Notes under the pieces: generated by a model
What the model was told of the DNA's origin: nothing
What the model saw: only the letters and a program-made list of their open reading frames with translations
Databases searched by the model: none
Program-made: the position numbers and the translations under genes
Shown: positions 41,874 through 50,315 of the stretch, in pieces
How positions within the stretch are numbered: position 1 is the first letter of the stretch
How the letters are laid out: every line of letters starts with the position of its first letter
Assembly: GCF_014204915.1 (NCBI RefSeq)
Contig: NZ_JACHMH010000001.1
Location: 4,117,501-4,181,500, forward strand
DNA from: Crossiella cryophila
GTDB lineage: Bacteria; Actinomycetota; Actinomycetes; Mycobacteriales; Pseudonocardiaceae
Direction: 5' to 3'
DNA: 64,000 nt

Positions 41874-43661
41874 TCAGCCGGCGGAGAGCAACTGCGCCAG
41901 CGCGGGGTCGATCGCCGCGCCGTCCGCGGCGACGGACACCGAGCCGCCCGTGGACTGGGCGATCTTGGTGAGCGGGGCGCGTTCCGGGTCGGGGCCGATC
42001 GTGATGAAGCTGATCGAGATCTTCTTGTTCGGGTTACGCACCTTGTCCAGCTCGGCCTGCAACTGCTGCAGGTTCAGACCGCCGTCGTTGGGGCCGTCGG
42101 TGAGCACCACGATCCGGTTCGTCCGCCCTTGCTCGTAATTCTCCACCGCCGAGCGGTACACCACAGCCAGGCTTGAGTACAGCTGCGTCGCGCTCACCGG
42201 CTTGAGGCCCTCGATCGCACCGCGCAGGGCGTTGCGCTGCTGCTCAATCCCCTTGGTCGGCACCAGCTGGCGGTACGGCTTCTTGCCATCCAGGGACCGG
42301 GAGAACTCCCACATACCCATAGAACCCGACACCGACCGGTCCACCTGACCGCGCAACGCGGCCTTGAGCCAGTCCATCCGGGATTTGTCCTGGCCGCCGT
42401 CGGCGTGCATCGACCCGGACACGTCCACCAGCATGGTCACCGTCTGGCCGTTGTCGGCCGAACTCGCCCAGGACGCGGCCAGCTGCTGCGAGGTGTTCTC
42501 ATCCGCTGGCGCCAGCAGGTCGTCGTTGGCGATCCAGGTGATCCCCGGCGAGGTCAGCGGGCGTTCGTTGGTGCTGCGCACGCGCACCCCGGCCTGCTGG
42601 GCCAGGACCTTCTCCTGCGCGGGCTCGCGCAGGAAGTCGCCGAACTTCTGCGCCGCGCGCACCTGGGCGTCCTTGATCCAGTCGCCGGACAGGGGCAGCA
42701 GTGGGAAGTCCGCCGCCGGGGCCGGGCCGGCCGCGGGGATGCCGTAGAGCGGCTTGTCCGGTTTCGGTTTGCCGTCCACGCCCAGGTTCCGGCGGAACAA
42801 ATCGATCTCCAGCACCGGCACGCCGTCGTAGGGCGAGGTGGCCAGGTCGGGGTTCTTGCTCAGCTCCACCAGGGCGTCCTGGGTGGTCGGCGGCACGCCC
42901 GCGACCTTGGCCTTGGCCACCTGGTTCAGCGCGGTGCGCACCGCGGGCAGGGTCAGCATGTCCATGGTCACCGGGCCGCGTTCCTTCTTCCCGGCCCAGG
43001 CCAGCGCGCACTGCACGGCCAGCGCGCTGGCCGGGTTGCGCACCAGGTCCGGCACACCCATGGTGAACCGGCCCCAGTCGTCCATGCCGAAGCGCTTCCA
43101 GCCATCCGGCGCGGCCAGCAGACCGGGGATCTCACTCCACCGGAACCCCTGCCCGGACCGCAGTGGCTGCGCGGCGGGCTCGGGCACCGCGAGCACCACC
43201 GGCGAGTTGCCGATGGACTCCGCGGGCGCGCCCAGCAGCGACTTGTTCTGCGCGCGCAACTGGTTGACCCACAGGGACGACTCCGGCAGCCAGGCCGAGG
43301 GCGGCTGGCCGAGTTTGCCGGTGTCCCAGCCCTGGGTGAGCGCGGTGAGCACGGTGGGGGAGTCCAGCGCCTGGATCTCCACCCGCAGGCAGTAGTCGTC
43401 GATCACCGGGCGCTGGCCGTTCCAGGCGATCGCGGCGCTCTGCAGTGGATCGGCCACGCTCGGCGTGACCGCCATCCGCAGCACCAGTTCGCCCTGCCTG
43501 CACTCCGCGGCCTGCGCGGCGGCCCTGCGGTCCAGGATGCCGCCCAGCCAGGTCCAGCTCAGGTAGCCGAGCACGAACAGCGCGACGACGCCGACGATGA
43601 CAAAGGGCCATCGAGCCATCCCGCGCCGGGTGCCCTCCCCAGCCGCGCGGTGTCGAGCCAT
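41874..43661 (-). CDS. Membrane-anchored solute-binding/VWA protein, 595 aa
   Basis: N-terminal transmembrane helix (WPFVIVGVVALFVLGYLSWTWL), then a periplasmic-binding-like domain (about residues 55-380; MAVTPSVADPLQSAAIAWNG) as in ABC-type extracellular proteins. The C-terminal von Willebrand A domain has the MIDAS motif DVSGSM (about 411) and VLTDGPNDGG. A -35/-10 pair, TTGACG-N16-TAGCGT, is visible upstream. Role unknown; surface ligand or substrate binding is likely. Confidence 0.85.
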   Translation of the reverse strand: MARHRAAGEGTRRGMARWPFVIVGVVALFVLGYLSWTWLGGILDRRAAAQAAECRQGELVLRMAVTPSVADPLQSAAIAWNGQRPVIDDYCLRVEIQALDSPTVLTALTQGWDTGKLGQPPSAWLPESSLWVNQLRAQNKSLLGAPAESIGNSPVVLAVPEPAAQPLRSGQGFRWSEIPGLLAAPDGWKRFGMDDWGRFTMGVPDLVRNPASALAVQCALAWAGKKERGPVTMDMLTLPAVRTALNQVAKAKVAGVPPTTQDALVELSKNPDLATSPYDGVPVLEIDLFRRNLGVDGKPKPDKPLYGIPAAGPAPAADFPLLPLSGDWIKDAQVRAAQKFGDFLREPAQEKVLAQQAGVRVRSTNERPLTSPGITWIANDDLLAPADENTSQQLAASWASSADNGQTVTMLVDVSGSMHADGGQDKSRMDWLKAALRGQVDRSVSGSMGMWEFSRSLDGKKPYRQLVPTKGIEQQRNALRGAIEGLKPVSATQLYSSLAVVYRSAVENYEQGRTNRIVVLTDGPNDGGLNLQQLQAELDKVRNPNKKISISFITIGPDPERAPLTKIAQSTGGSVSVAADGAAIDPALAQLLSAG

Positions 43662-43792
43662 CCGACATCCCCTTCAGCCCCGCGTGACCATCCGGCATTT
43701 CCCACCGGGATCACCATCAAACCGTTGGTAATCAACAGCCATCAGCCGTTGACGTGTCACGCTAACAGGTGACACAAGAGCGTCAAGATATG

Positions 43793-44758
43793 TCACGGAG
43801 AGTGGATGGAAGCCGAGGTTTGCGGAAACGTCTCGTGATCGTCACGATCCGCCTCCGCGATGCCCGGCCCGGACCATCGGAGCAGCGTGCGGCACAGGTC
43901 GACCAGTGCGGCACGCAGCGGCTCGGCCCGCCGGGAAAATGCACTTTGCATTTTGACGTACTCGGCGCGGCCTTCCACTGTTTCGATCCGGACCGGTGGA
44001 TAACCCAGTGCGGCGAGATCATACGGGCTGGCCCGCATGTCCAGTTCGCGCACATCCAGGGCCAACTCGAAACAGTCCGCGATCAGTGTGGAAGGCGGGT
44101 ACGGGGCGAGTTTGTAGGCCCACCGGAACAGGTCCATGGTCGCGTGCAGGCAGCCCGGCTGCTCCATCGCGACCTGGCTCTCCCTGGTCGGCTGCAACGT
44201 GTTGCGCGGCCGGGCGGGCTCGGTGAAGAACCGGAAGGCGTCAAAGTGCGAACAGCGGATCTGACTGTTCTCGACCAGTGCGTCGGTGCCGGCGTGCCCG
44301 AGCCGCAGCGGCCAGCCGACGTGCCGGACCTGCTCCGGATCGGTCCGGTAGACCATCGCCCACTCATGCAGGCCGAAGCAGCCCAGCCGGGGCGGCCTGC
44401 TCGCGGTCGCGCTCAGCAGCGCCGCGACGAACTCGGCGGTGCGCCGCCGGGCGGGCGGGAACGCGGCCGGGTCCAGGGTGACGCCGTCGGGCGTGCGGGC
44501 GTAGGCGGGCTTGTTCAGGTACTCCGTCGCCGAGTCCCCGGCCAGGGTCACGCCGGGTCCCGGATGCCACCGTTCCAGCTGCGCGGGCTTGAAGCTGTAG
44601 TAGGTGAACATGAAGTCGAGCACCGGGTGCTTCTCGCCGGCCGCCTTGCGCGCGCGATGCCCGTCGGTCCACGGCCGGATGCGCTCCAGGTAGGTCGCGC
44701 GCTGTGCATGCCAGGCCGCCTCGCCCAGGACGAGGTGCTCTGCTGACAGCGCGGCCAC
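43793..44758 (-). CDS. Uncharacterised protein often labelled 3-methyladenine DNA glycosylase, 321 aa
   Basis: Actinobacterial conserved protein (EHPVLDFMFTYYSFKP-type start, RLGCFGLHEWAMVYR, LQPTRESQVAMEQPGCLHATMDLFRWAYKL). Databases often carry the glycosylase name, but I see no glycosylase motif (no HhH-GPD or AAG fold), so I do not endorse it. GTG 44758 is preceded at 6 nt by TAGAAT on the minus strand, a leaderless promoter. Confidence 0.75.
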   Translation of the reverse strand: MAALSAEHLVLGEAAWHAQRATYLERIRPWTDGHRARKAAGEKHPVLDFMFTYYSFKPAQLERWHPGPGVTLAGDSATEYLNKPAYARTPDGVTLDPAAFPPARRRTAEFVAALLSATASRPPRLGCFGLHEWAMVYRTDPEQVRHVGWPLRLGHAGTDALVENSQIRCSHFDAFRFFTEPARPRNTLQPTRESQVAMEQPGCLHATMDLFRWAYKLAPYPPSTLIADCFELALDVRELDMRASPYDLAALGYPPVRIETVEGRAEYVKMQSAFSRRAEPLRAALVDLCRTLLRWSGPGIAEADRDDHETFPQTSASIHSP

Positions 44759-44764
44759 CAGCCG

Positions 44765-44770
44765 ATTCTA
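44765..44770 (-). promoter_or_regulatory. Leaderless-type -10 element
   Basis: TAGAAT (44770-44765, minus strand), 6 nt before GTG 44758. It fits the start chosen for the 321-aa gene. Confidence 0.5.
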
Positions 44771-44772
44771 GG

Positions 44773-45474
44773 TCACCGCAGGTGCAGCACGGCCCAGGCG
44801 ACCTTGCCGCCCGCGGTCGGCGCCTGCCCGTGCGCGAGCGCGAGCTGGGCGACCGCGGGCAGGACCTGGGCCACCGCCACCGGGGTCCGGTCCCGCACCG
44901 ACACGGTCAGCCGGGGCCCGCGCGAGTGCACCCGCACCCACAGCTCGGCCCCGCCCGCGGCGACCGCGGCGGCCACCAGTTCGGCCACCACCAGCAGCGC
45001 GTCACCGAGGGCCGCCTGCACACCCCAGTCCAGGCAGACCTCGGTGACGAACAGCCGGGCGCGCAGCTCGCTGATGTCCCGGCACGGCAGGTGCAGCTGG
45101 CGCTGCCGGATCGGCGGCGAGCGGCAGACCCGCACCGCCTCGCTCAGTGACGGGCACACCGGCAGCAGCCGGTCCCTCGGACTCCGGATGAGCGCGGCCA
45201 GCAGGCCCGGTTCCTCGGCGACCAGGGCCATCGGGATGCCGGGCCACTCGTGCACCTGCCGCCGCACCCGGTGGAAGACGCCGAGTGCGGGCGGCGTGCC
45301 CAGCTCCAGCTTGCCCAGGTGCACCACCAGCGCGGCGGGTTCGGCCGCGGCGATCTTGAGCAGGCCGTCCAGCAACCGTTGCCGGGTGGACAGGTCCAGC
45401 CTGCCCACCGGCTGGACCACCGCGAGCTGGTTCCGGTGCCAGGCGATCAGCCGGAGCGGACTGGGTTGGGTCAC
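44773..45474 (-). CDS. STAS plus ATPase-like regulatory protein, 233 aa
   Basis: The first about 110 residues resemble an anti-anti-sigma STAS domain (LAVVQPVGRLDLSTRQRLLDGLL, ALVVHLGKLELGTPPALGVF). The rest resembles a degenerate HATPase of the RsbW/anti-sigma type (VTEVCLDWGVQAALGDALLVVAELVAAAVAAGGAELWV, in which VxELVxNA is changed). GTG overlaps the sigma factor stop (GTGA), so both are translationally coupled. A partner-switching role on the sigma factor is inferred. Confidence 0.7.
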   Translation of the reverse strand: MTQPSPLRLIAWHRNQLAVVQPVGRLDLSTRQRLLDGLLKIAAAEPAALVVHLGKLELGTPPALGVFHRVRRQVHEWPGIPMALVAEEPGLLAALIRSPRDRLLPVCPSLSEAVRVCRSPPIRQRQLHLPCRDISELRARLFVTEVCLDWGVQAALGDALLVVAELVAAAVAAGGAELWVRVHSRGPRLTVSVRDRTPVAVAQVLPAVAQLALAHGQAPTAGGKVAWAVLHLR

Positions 45475-45995
45475 CGTTCGGCCGGTTCCACCTGCCCGAT
45501 CTTGCGGCGTATCCGGCGGCGTCCGGCGCGGGCGGCCTGCTCGACCGCCAGTTCGCTGATCCGCAGCCGTTCGCCGACCTCCCGGTAGGAGCGGCCGTCG
45601 GCGAGCAGCATCAGCACCTTCCGGTCGGCCTCGGCCAGCAGGTCGGGCTGATCGAGCATCCAGTGCGCGTGCATCCGGTCGGTGACCGCCTCGGCCACAC
45701 CCGCGCCGGTCACCGGGGCCAGCATCGGGTGGTCGAAGATCCGGTTGGCCACCGACTGGCGGCGCAGGTGGTCCACGCACAGCCGTTTGACCACGGTCAT
45801 CAGGAAGGGGCGCAACCGGCTGCGATCCAGGTCCGGGTGCGCGGCGGTGCGGATGAAGGCCTCGTGCACGAGGTCCTCGGCATCGTCCCCCGCGCCACGG
45901 CGGGTGGCGAGGCGGACGAGTTCGGGGCGCAGTCTGACGCACTGGCCCCAGTCGGCGGCGGAGAAGGACATGGCGGGCGGCGACGCGTTCCGCAT
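45471..45995 (-). CDS. RNA polymerase sigma factor, ECF type, 174 aa
   Basis: Region 2 (DAEDLVHEAFIRTAAHPDLDRSRLRPFLMTVVKRLCVDHLRRQ) and region 4 (RKVLMLLADGRSYREVGERLRISELAVEQAARAGRRRIRR) are both present. ATG 45995 has GGGGA 7 nt upstream; ATG 45971 is in frame. It is coupled to the STAS/ATPase-like gene. No zinc anti-sigma factor lies nearby. Confidence 0.85.
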   Translation of the reverse strand: MRNASPPAMSFSAADWGQCVRLRPELVRLATRRGAGDDAEDLVHEAFIRTAAHPDLDRSRLRPFLMTVVKRLCVDHLRRQSVANRIFDHPMLAPVTGAGVAEAVTDRMHAHWMLDQPDLLAEADRKVLMLLADGRSYREVGERLRISELAVEQAARAGRRRIRRKIGQVEPAER

Positions 45996-46514
45996 GGGGT
46001 GTCCCCACTGGCGAGGAGGATTACAGTCCGTGATTGTCTCGCCATTCTGTGTACAGGCGCGTCGTCCACGGGCGTGTGAGTCAGCTCACAGTTCAGGACT
46101 GTGACTCCCGTTCGTACCCATACGGGGGCAACGCCAAGGGTCGTCAGCGGGACGGTGCGGTCGGAGCAGGGCCGACCGCGTCGCCTCCGTCGCTGGCAAC
46201 CACCAGGGCGGGAGAACGCGACTCGAGCGGGCGGATGTCACGATTTGCCCCGAGCGCGGAGCATCCCGCGCAACGGGGCCGGCACCTGGCATGTGGGTGC
46301 TGGCCCCGTTGTCTTTGGCGCGCTCCGCGCCGCTGGATTTTTCGCCTCTAAGTCGCCTCGCCGTGCCCTCGCCGCACGCGAAGCAAGCTTCGGATGCGTC
46401 GAGGACACGGCAAGGCAACGCGAAAAATCGGTACCGCGCTGCTGGTCAAGAGCCCGCCGTGTCGCTGCGCGCCACGCCTCTTTCGCAACAAGTGGGCTCC
46501 TGGCTCCGCCCTGG
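45996..46514. other. 519-bp intergenic region with dyads
   Basis: No gene seen. Near the sigma gene there is CACAGT-N5-ACTGTG (about 46086-46102). Further right lie the hairpin at 46271-46311 and a large imperfect inverted repeat (about 46336-46433) whose outer arms are TTTTTCGC and GCGAAAAA. The sigma promoter must lie at the left end, but I cannot define it. Confidence 0.45.
46271..46311 (-). terminator. Terminator-like hairpin
   Basis: A 16-bp stem with one G:U pair (CAACGGGGCC... at 46271 with ...GGCCCCGTTG ending 46311) and an 8-nt loop. It lies downstream of the CNNM operon and is followed in plus orientation by TCTTT. Confidence 0.65.
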
Positions 46515-47558
46515 CTAGCTGGGCACGTGCGTGGCGTCCCGCACCGTGCCTACGTATTCCTCTACCAGGTCCTCTAGTGCGACCACGCCCAGCACCGCGC
46601 CGTCTGGGGCTACTGCGCCGGCCAGGTGGCTTTGGGCTCTTCTTAGTGCCGCGACCGCCTCGTCCAGGCGGGCGTCCGCCGGGAGTTCGGGCAGGCCGCG
46701 GATCCGGTTCAGCGGGACCGGGGTGGCCGGGTCGGCGCTTGCCAGGTCGAGGACGTCCTTGACGTGCAGGTAGCCGCGGACCGAGCCGGTGGCGGTGCGC
46801 ACCGGGAACCGGGAGTAGCCGGTGCTGACCACCGCCTGCTGCACGTCGCCGACCGTGGGGCGTTCCGGCACCGTGGTCAGCTTGTCCAGTGGCACCAGCA
46901 CATCGGCCACGGTGCGCTGGGCCGAGGACAGGGTCTGGGTCAGGCGGCGGTGCTCGGAGTCGTCCAGCAGGCCCTCGCGCCGGGATTCGGCGATCAGCTC
47001 GGACAGCTCGGTGGGGGTGTAGGCGGTGTCGATCTCGTCCTTCGGCTCCACCTTGAGCAGCCGCAGCACGCCGTTGGCCAGCCAGTTCAGCACCGTGATC
47101 ACCGGGCGGACCAGGCGAACGAAGAACACCAGCGCGGGCACCATGCGCAGCGAGGTGCGCTCGGGGCCGGCGATGGCGATGTTCTTGGGCACCATCTCGC
47201 CGAGCACGATGTGCAGCATCACCACGATGAGCACCGCGGCGATGAAGGCCAGCACGTCGGCCACCGCCTCGGGCACGCCCAGCGGCAGCAGCAGCGGACT
47301 CAGGTGCGCGGCCACCGCCGGTTTGGCGATGGCGCCCAGCGCGATCGAGCACAGCGTGATGCCCAGCTGCGCGCCCGCCAGCATCAGCGAGATCTGCTCG
47401 CTGGCCCTGATCACCGTCCGCGCCCCGGTCGAACCGGCGTCGGCGAGCGCCTCCAGGCGGTCCCGGCGGGCGCTGATCAGGGCGAACTCGGCGCCGACGA
47501 AGAAGGCGTTGAGGCCGAGCAACACCAGCGAGACGATCAGTGCGATTCCGCCGCTCAT
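46515..47558 (-). CDS. CNNM/CorC-type hemolysin-family membrane protein, 347 aa
   Basis: N-terminal CNNM (DUF21) domain with three or four helices (ALIVSLVLLGLNAFFVGAEFALISARRDRLEAL; ITLCSIALGAIAKPAV) and paired CBS domains (VADVLVPLDKLTTV; GYLHVKDVLDL). It lacks the usual C-terminal CorC_HlyC domain. Relatives are implicated in magnesium/cobalt export or resistance. ATG overlaps the stop of its paralogue (ATGA). Confidence 0.88.
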   Translation of the reverse strand: MSGGIALIVSLVLLGLNAFFVGAEFALISARRDRLEALADAGSTGARTVIRASEQISLMLAGAQLGITLCSIALGAIAKPAVAAHLSPLLLPLGVPEAVADVLAFIAAVLIVVMLHIVLGEMVPKNIAIAGPERTSLRMVPALVFFVRLVRPVITVLNWLANGVLRLLKVEPKDEIDTAYTPTELSELIAESRREGLLDDSEHRRLTQTLSSAQRTVADVLVPLDKLTTVPERPTVGDVQQAVVSTGYSRFPVRTATGSVRGYLHVKDVLDLASADPATPVPLNRIRGLPELPADARLDEAVAALRRAQSHLAGAVAPDGAVLGVVALEDLVEEYVGTVRDATHVPS

Positions 47559-48913
47559 GCCGGCACCTCCTCGGGGACGACCGCGGACCCGGCCGGCACT
47601 GCCTCGGGCACGCGGGTGACGCGCAGGTCGGCGATCCGGTTGCGGTCCATCCGCATCACGGTGAGCCGCCAGCCGTCGTGCCGGACCTCGTCGCCGACCT
47701 GGGGGATCCGGCCGAGCCGGTAGAGCACGTAGCCGGCGATGGTCTCGTAGTCGCCCTCCGGCAGGTCGAAGCCGGTGGCCTCGGCCACCTCGTCGCCGCG
47801 CAGCAGCCCGGAGACCATCCAGCTCTGCTTGCCCAGCGGGCGGACCGGGTTGACCTCGCCGCGGTCGTGCTCATCGCGCACGTCGCCGACGATCTCCTCG
47901 ACCAGGTCCTCCAGGGTGACCAGCCCGGCGGTGCCGCCGTACTCGTCGACCACCAGGGCGACCTGGAGCCCGGAGGCGCGCAGCCGGTCCAGCAGCGCGT
48001 CGCCCTCCAGGGTGTCCGGCACCGTCGGCACCGGCCTGGCCAGCGAGGCGACCCTGGTGCTGTCGCGCTGGTCCACCGGCACGCCGAAGGCCTGCTTGAC
48101 GTGCACCACGCCGATCACGTCGTCCAGATCGCCGCCGTGCACCGGGAACCGGGAGAACCCGGTGCGCAGGCTCAGCTCGATCAGGTCGGGCACGGTGGCC
48201 TCCGAGCGCAACGCCTGCACGTGCACCCTCGGCGTCATCAGCTCGTCGGCGAGCCGGTCGCCGAAACGCAGTGACCGGTCCAGCAGGGTCGCGGTGCCCT
48301 TGTCCAGGGAGCCGCGGGCCGCGCTGGTGCGCACCAGGGAGCCGAGTTCGTGCGGGGACCGCGCCGAGCGCAGCTCCTCCACCGGCTCGACGCCGAAACC
48401 GCGCACGATCCAGTTGGCCGCGCCGTTGAGCCCGGTGATCACCCACCGGAACACGCCGGAGAACCCGGCCTGCAGACCCGCGGTGGCGCGGGCGGTGGGC
48501 AGCGGCCGGGCGATGGCCAGGTTCTTGGGCACGAGTTCGCCGAAGACCATGGAGAGCACGTTGGCCAGCAGCACCGCCAAGGCCACCGCCAGCACCAGTG
48601 CCACCGACTGGGGCAGGCCCAGCCAGGTCAGCAGTGGTCCGGTGAGCCGGGCCAGGGCCGGTTCGGCCAGGTAGCCGGTGACCAGGGTGGTGATGCTGAT
48701 GCCGAGCTGGGCGCCGGAGAGCTGGAAGGACAGGGTCCGGTGCGCGTGCTGGACCTGCTTGGCCCTGCGGTCGCCGACGGCACGGGCGTGCGCGTCCACG
48801 GTGCTGCGCTCCAGCGCGGACAGGGAGAACTCGGCGGCCACGAAAAGGCCGGTACCCAGGGTCAGTACCAACAGGCCGACCAGGCTGAGCACGATGGATA
48901 GCGTTCCGGTCAC
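47555..48913 (-). CDS. CNNM/CorC-type hemolysin-family membrane protein, 452 aa
   Basis: Full three-part architecture: DUF21 membrane domain (IVLSLVGLLVLTLGTGLFVAAEFSLSALERS), two CBS domains (ADELMTPRVHVQAL; DVIGVVHVKQAF; ALVVDEYGGTAGLVTLEDLVEEIVGDV) and a C-terminal transporter-associated domain (WMVSGLLRGDEVAEATGFDLPEGDYETIAGYVLYRLG). GTG 48913 has GGAGG 8 nt upstream. First gene of a two-gene operon; probably a heteromeric or divalent-cation transporter pair. Confidence 0.9.
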   Translation of the reverse strand: MTGTLSIVLSLVGLLVLTLGTGLFVAAEFSLSALERSTVDAHARAVGDRRAKQVQHAHRTLSFQLSGAQLGISITTLVTGYLAEPALARLTGPLLTWLGLPQSVALVLAVALAVLLANVLSMVFGELVPKNLAIARPLPTARATAGLQAGFSGVFRWVITGLNGAANWIVRGFGVEPVEELRSARSPHELGSLVRTSAARGSLDKGTATLLDRSLRFGDRLADELMTPRVHVQALRSEATVPDLIELSLRTGFSRFPVHGGDLDDVIGVVHVKQAFGVPVDQRDSTRVASLARPVPTVPDTLEGDALLDRLRASGLQVALVVDEYGGTAGLVTLEDLVEEIVGDVRDEHDRGEVNPVRPLGKQSWMVSGLLRGDEVAEATGFDLPEGDYETIAGYVLYRLGRIPQVGDEVRHDGWRLTVMRMDRNRIADLRVTRVPEAVPAGSAVVPEEVPA

Positions 48914-49037
48914 CGCTGGCCTCCGGGGAGGCTGGTGTCCGGGCCGCTATGACAGCCGGGGCTTTCCCCCGGCTCGCTACTGTTTCCGGGGGACCGCGCG
49001 TCTGGCACGGGGTGCTTCACTCCTCAAACAGGATGGA

Positions 49038-49115
49038 TCACAGAATCGGACCCGCGTGCGCGGATCCTACCCAGTGTAAGCGCTGGACAAACGCGGTCCG
49101 GCCGCGATTCTGTGA
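49038..49115. terminator. Long inverted repeat between LacI and CNNM operons
   Basis: TCACAGAATCG (49038-49048) pairs exactly with CGATTCTGTGA (49105-49115), and GGACCCGCG/CGCGGTCC extend it inside. It lies just downstream of the lacI-type stop and could terminate that transcript. The other reading is a regulatory site for the CNNM promoter. Confidence 0.5.
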
Positions 49116-49162
49116 CCCATGTCCCCTCTAAGTGGGAATGTCGCGCGTGTCTGACAGTGCTC

Positions 49163-50191
49163 TCAGCGCGGCGGCGCCGTCGAATCGCGCAGCACGACCT
49201 CGCCGTTGATCCGGATCGAGCGGGTCTGCGGTGGCGGCTGCTCGTCCAGCGCGAGCCGGGCCGCGCGCTCACCCATCTCCTCCAGCGGCAGCCGGACCGT
49301 GGTCAGCGAGGGCACCAGGTCGGACAGGGTGGGGATGTCGTCGAACCCGGCCACCGAGATGTCCTTGGGCACGGTCAGCCCGGCCTGCCGGAAGGCGGCC
49401 ATCGCGCCCAGCGCCATCACGTCGTTGACGGCGAACACGCAGGTGGCGCCGTCGCGGCTGGTCAGCAGCTGCTGGGCGGCCTGGTAGCCGCCGTCCCTGG
49501 TGAAGCCGCCGTGCAGCACCGCCTCGGCGGAGAGTTCGATGCCGGATTCGGCCAGTCCGGCGCGGAACCCGGCCAGCCGGTCCCTGGCACTGACCAGCTC
49601 GGCCGGTCCGGCCAGCACGGCGAAGCGCCGGTGACCCTGCTCGACCAGGGCGCGGGCCAGCTTGGTGGCGCCCAGCTTGTTGGCCGGGATCACCGTGTCC
49701 GCGGGCAGCCTGGCCTGGGACACACAGGCCAGCCTGCCGCCCTGGGCGGTGAACGCCTGCACCTCGGCGGCCAGTTGCGCGGTGGTGTTGCGGTCGGTGG
49801 TGCGGGTACCGGCCAGCACGATCGCCCTGGCCCGGTGCGCGCGCAGGGTGGACAGCAGCGCCAGTTCCCGCCCTGGATCCCGGTTGGTGGTGCCGAGCAC
49901 CACGATCAGCCCGTTCTCCTCGGCCACCCTGGTCACCCCGGCGGCGATGGAGGAGAAGTACGGGTCGGCGATGTCATGCACCACCAGGCCGACCAGCACG
50001 CTGGAGTTGCGCGCCAGGGCCTGCGCCGAAGCGTTCGGGAGATAGCCGAGGGAACGCGCCGTGGAGAGCACCCGGTCCCGCAGTTCGGTGCTCACCTGCC
50101 GCGTGCTGCCGTTCAGCACGCGGGACGCGGTCGCCAAGGACACGCTCGCCTGTCTGGCCACCTCGGCCAGCGTGACCTGCCGTTGCGTCAA
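49163..50191 (-). CDS. LacI-family transcriptional regulator, 342 aa
   Basis: LacI HTH and hinge (VTLAEVARQASVSLATASRVLNGSTRQVSTELRDRVLSTARSLGYLPNASAQALA) and a sugar-binding effector domain (VLVGLVVHDIADPYFSSIAAGV; VFAVNDVMALGAMAAF). The TTG start at 50191 is placed by GGAGG 7 nt upstream; the longer frame upstream lacks a site. It diverges from a sugar oxidoreductase operon with a perfect LacI-type operator between. Confidence 0.9.
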   Translation of the reverse strand: MTQRQVTLAEVARQASVSLATASRVLNGSTRQVSTELRDRVLSTARSLGYLPNASAQALARNSSVLVGLVVHDIADPYFSSIAAGVTRVAEENGLIVVLGTTNRDPGRELALLSTLRAHRARAIVLAGTRTTDRNTTAQLAAEVQAFTAQGGRLACVSQARLPADTVIPANKLGATKLARALVEQGHRRFAVLAGPAELVSARDRLAGFRAGLAESGIELSAEAVLHGGFTRDGGYQAAQQLLTSRDGATCVFAVNDVMALGAMAAFRQAGLTVPKDISVAGFDDIPTLSDLVPSLTTVRLPLEEMGERAARLALDEQPPPQTRSIRINGEVVLRDSTAPPR

Positions 50192-50269
50192 CGGTCCACC
50201 TCCATACTCGCGGTACGCAGAGTAGCTGGCCCGCGCCTTGACGGTGGTGAGCCCGTGACCGTAGCGTGT

Positions 50270-50285
50270 TGGAAAGCGCTTTCCA
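50270..50285. promoter_or_regulatory. LacI-family operator
   Basis: Perfect 16-bp palindrome TGGAAAGCGCTTTCCA with the central CG typical of LacI/GalR sites, 31 bp upstream of the Gfo/Idh start and 79 bp from the lacI-type start. Confidence 0.85.
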
Positions 50286-50315
50286 GACTGCCGCCGGAGT
50301 TCACGGGAGGTCGAC

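Noticed and set aside
43793-44758. 3-methyladenine DNA glycosylase
   Set aside because: Common label for homologues, but no glycosylase motif or fold is visible.
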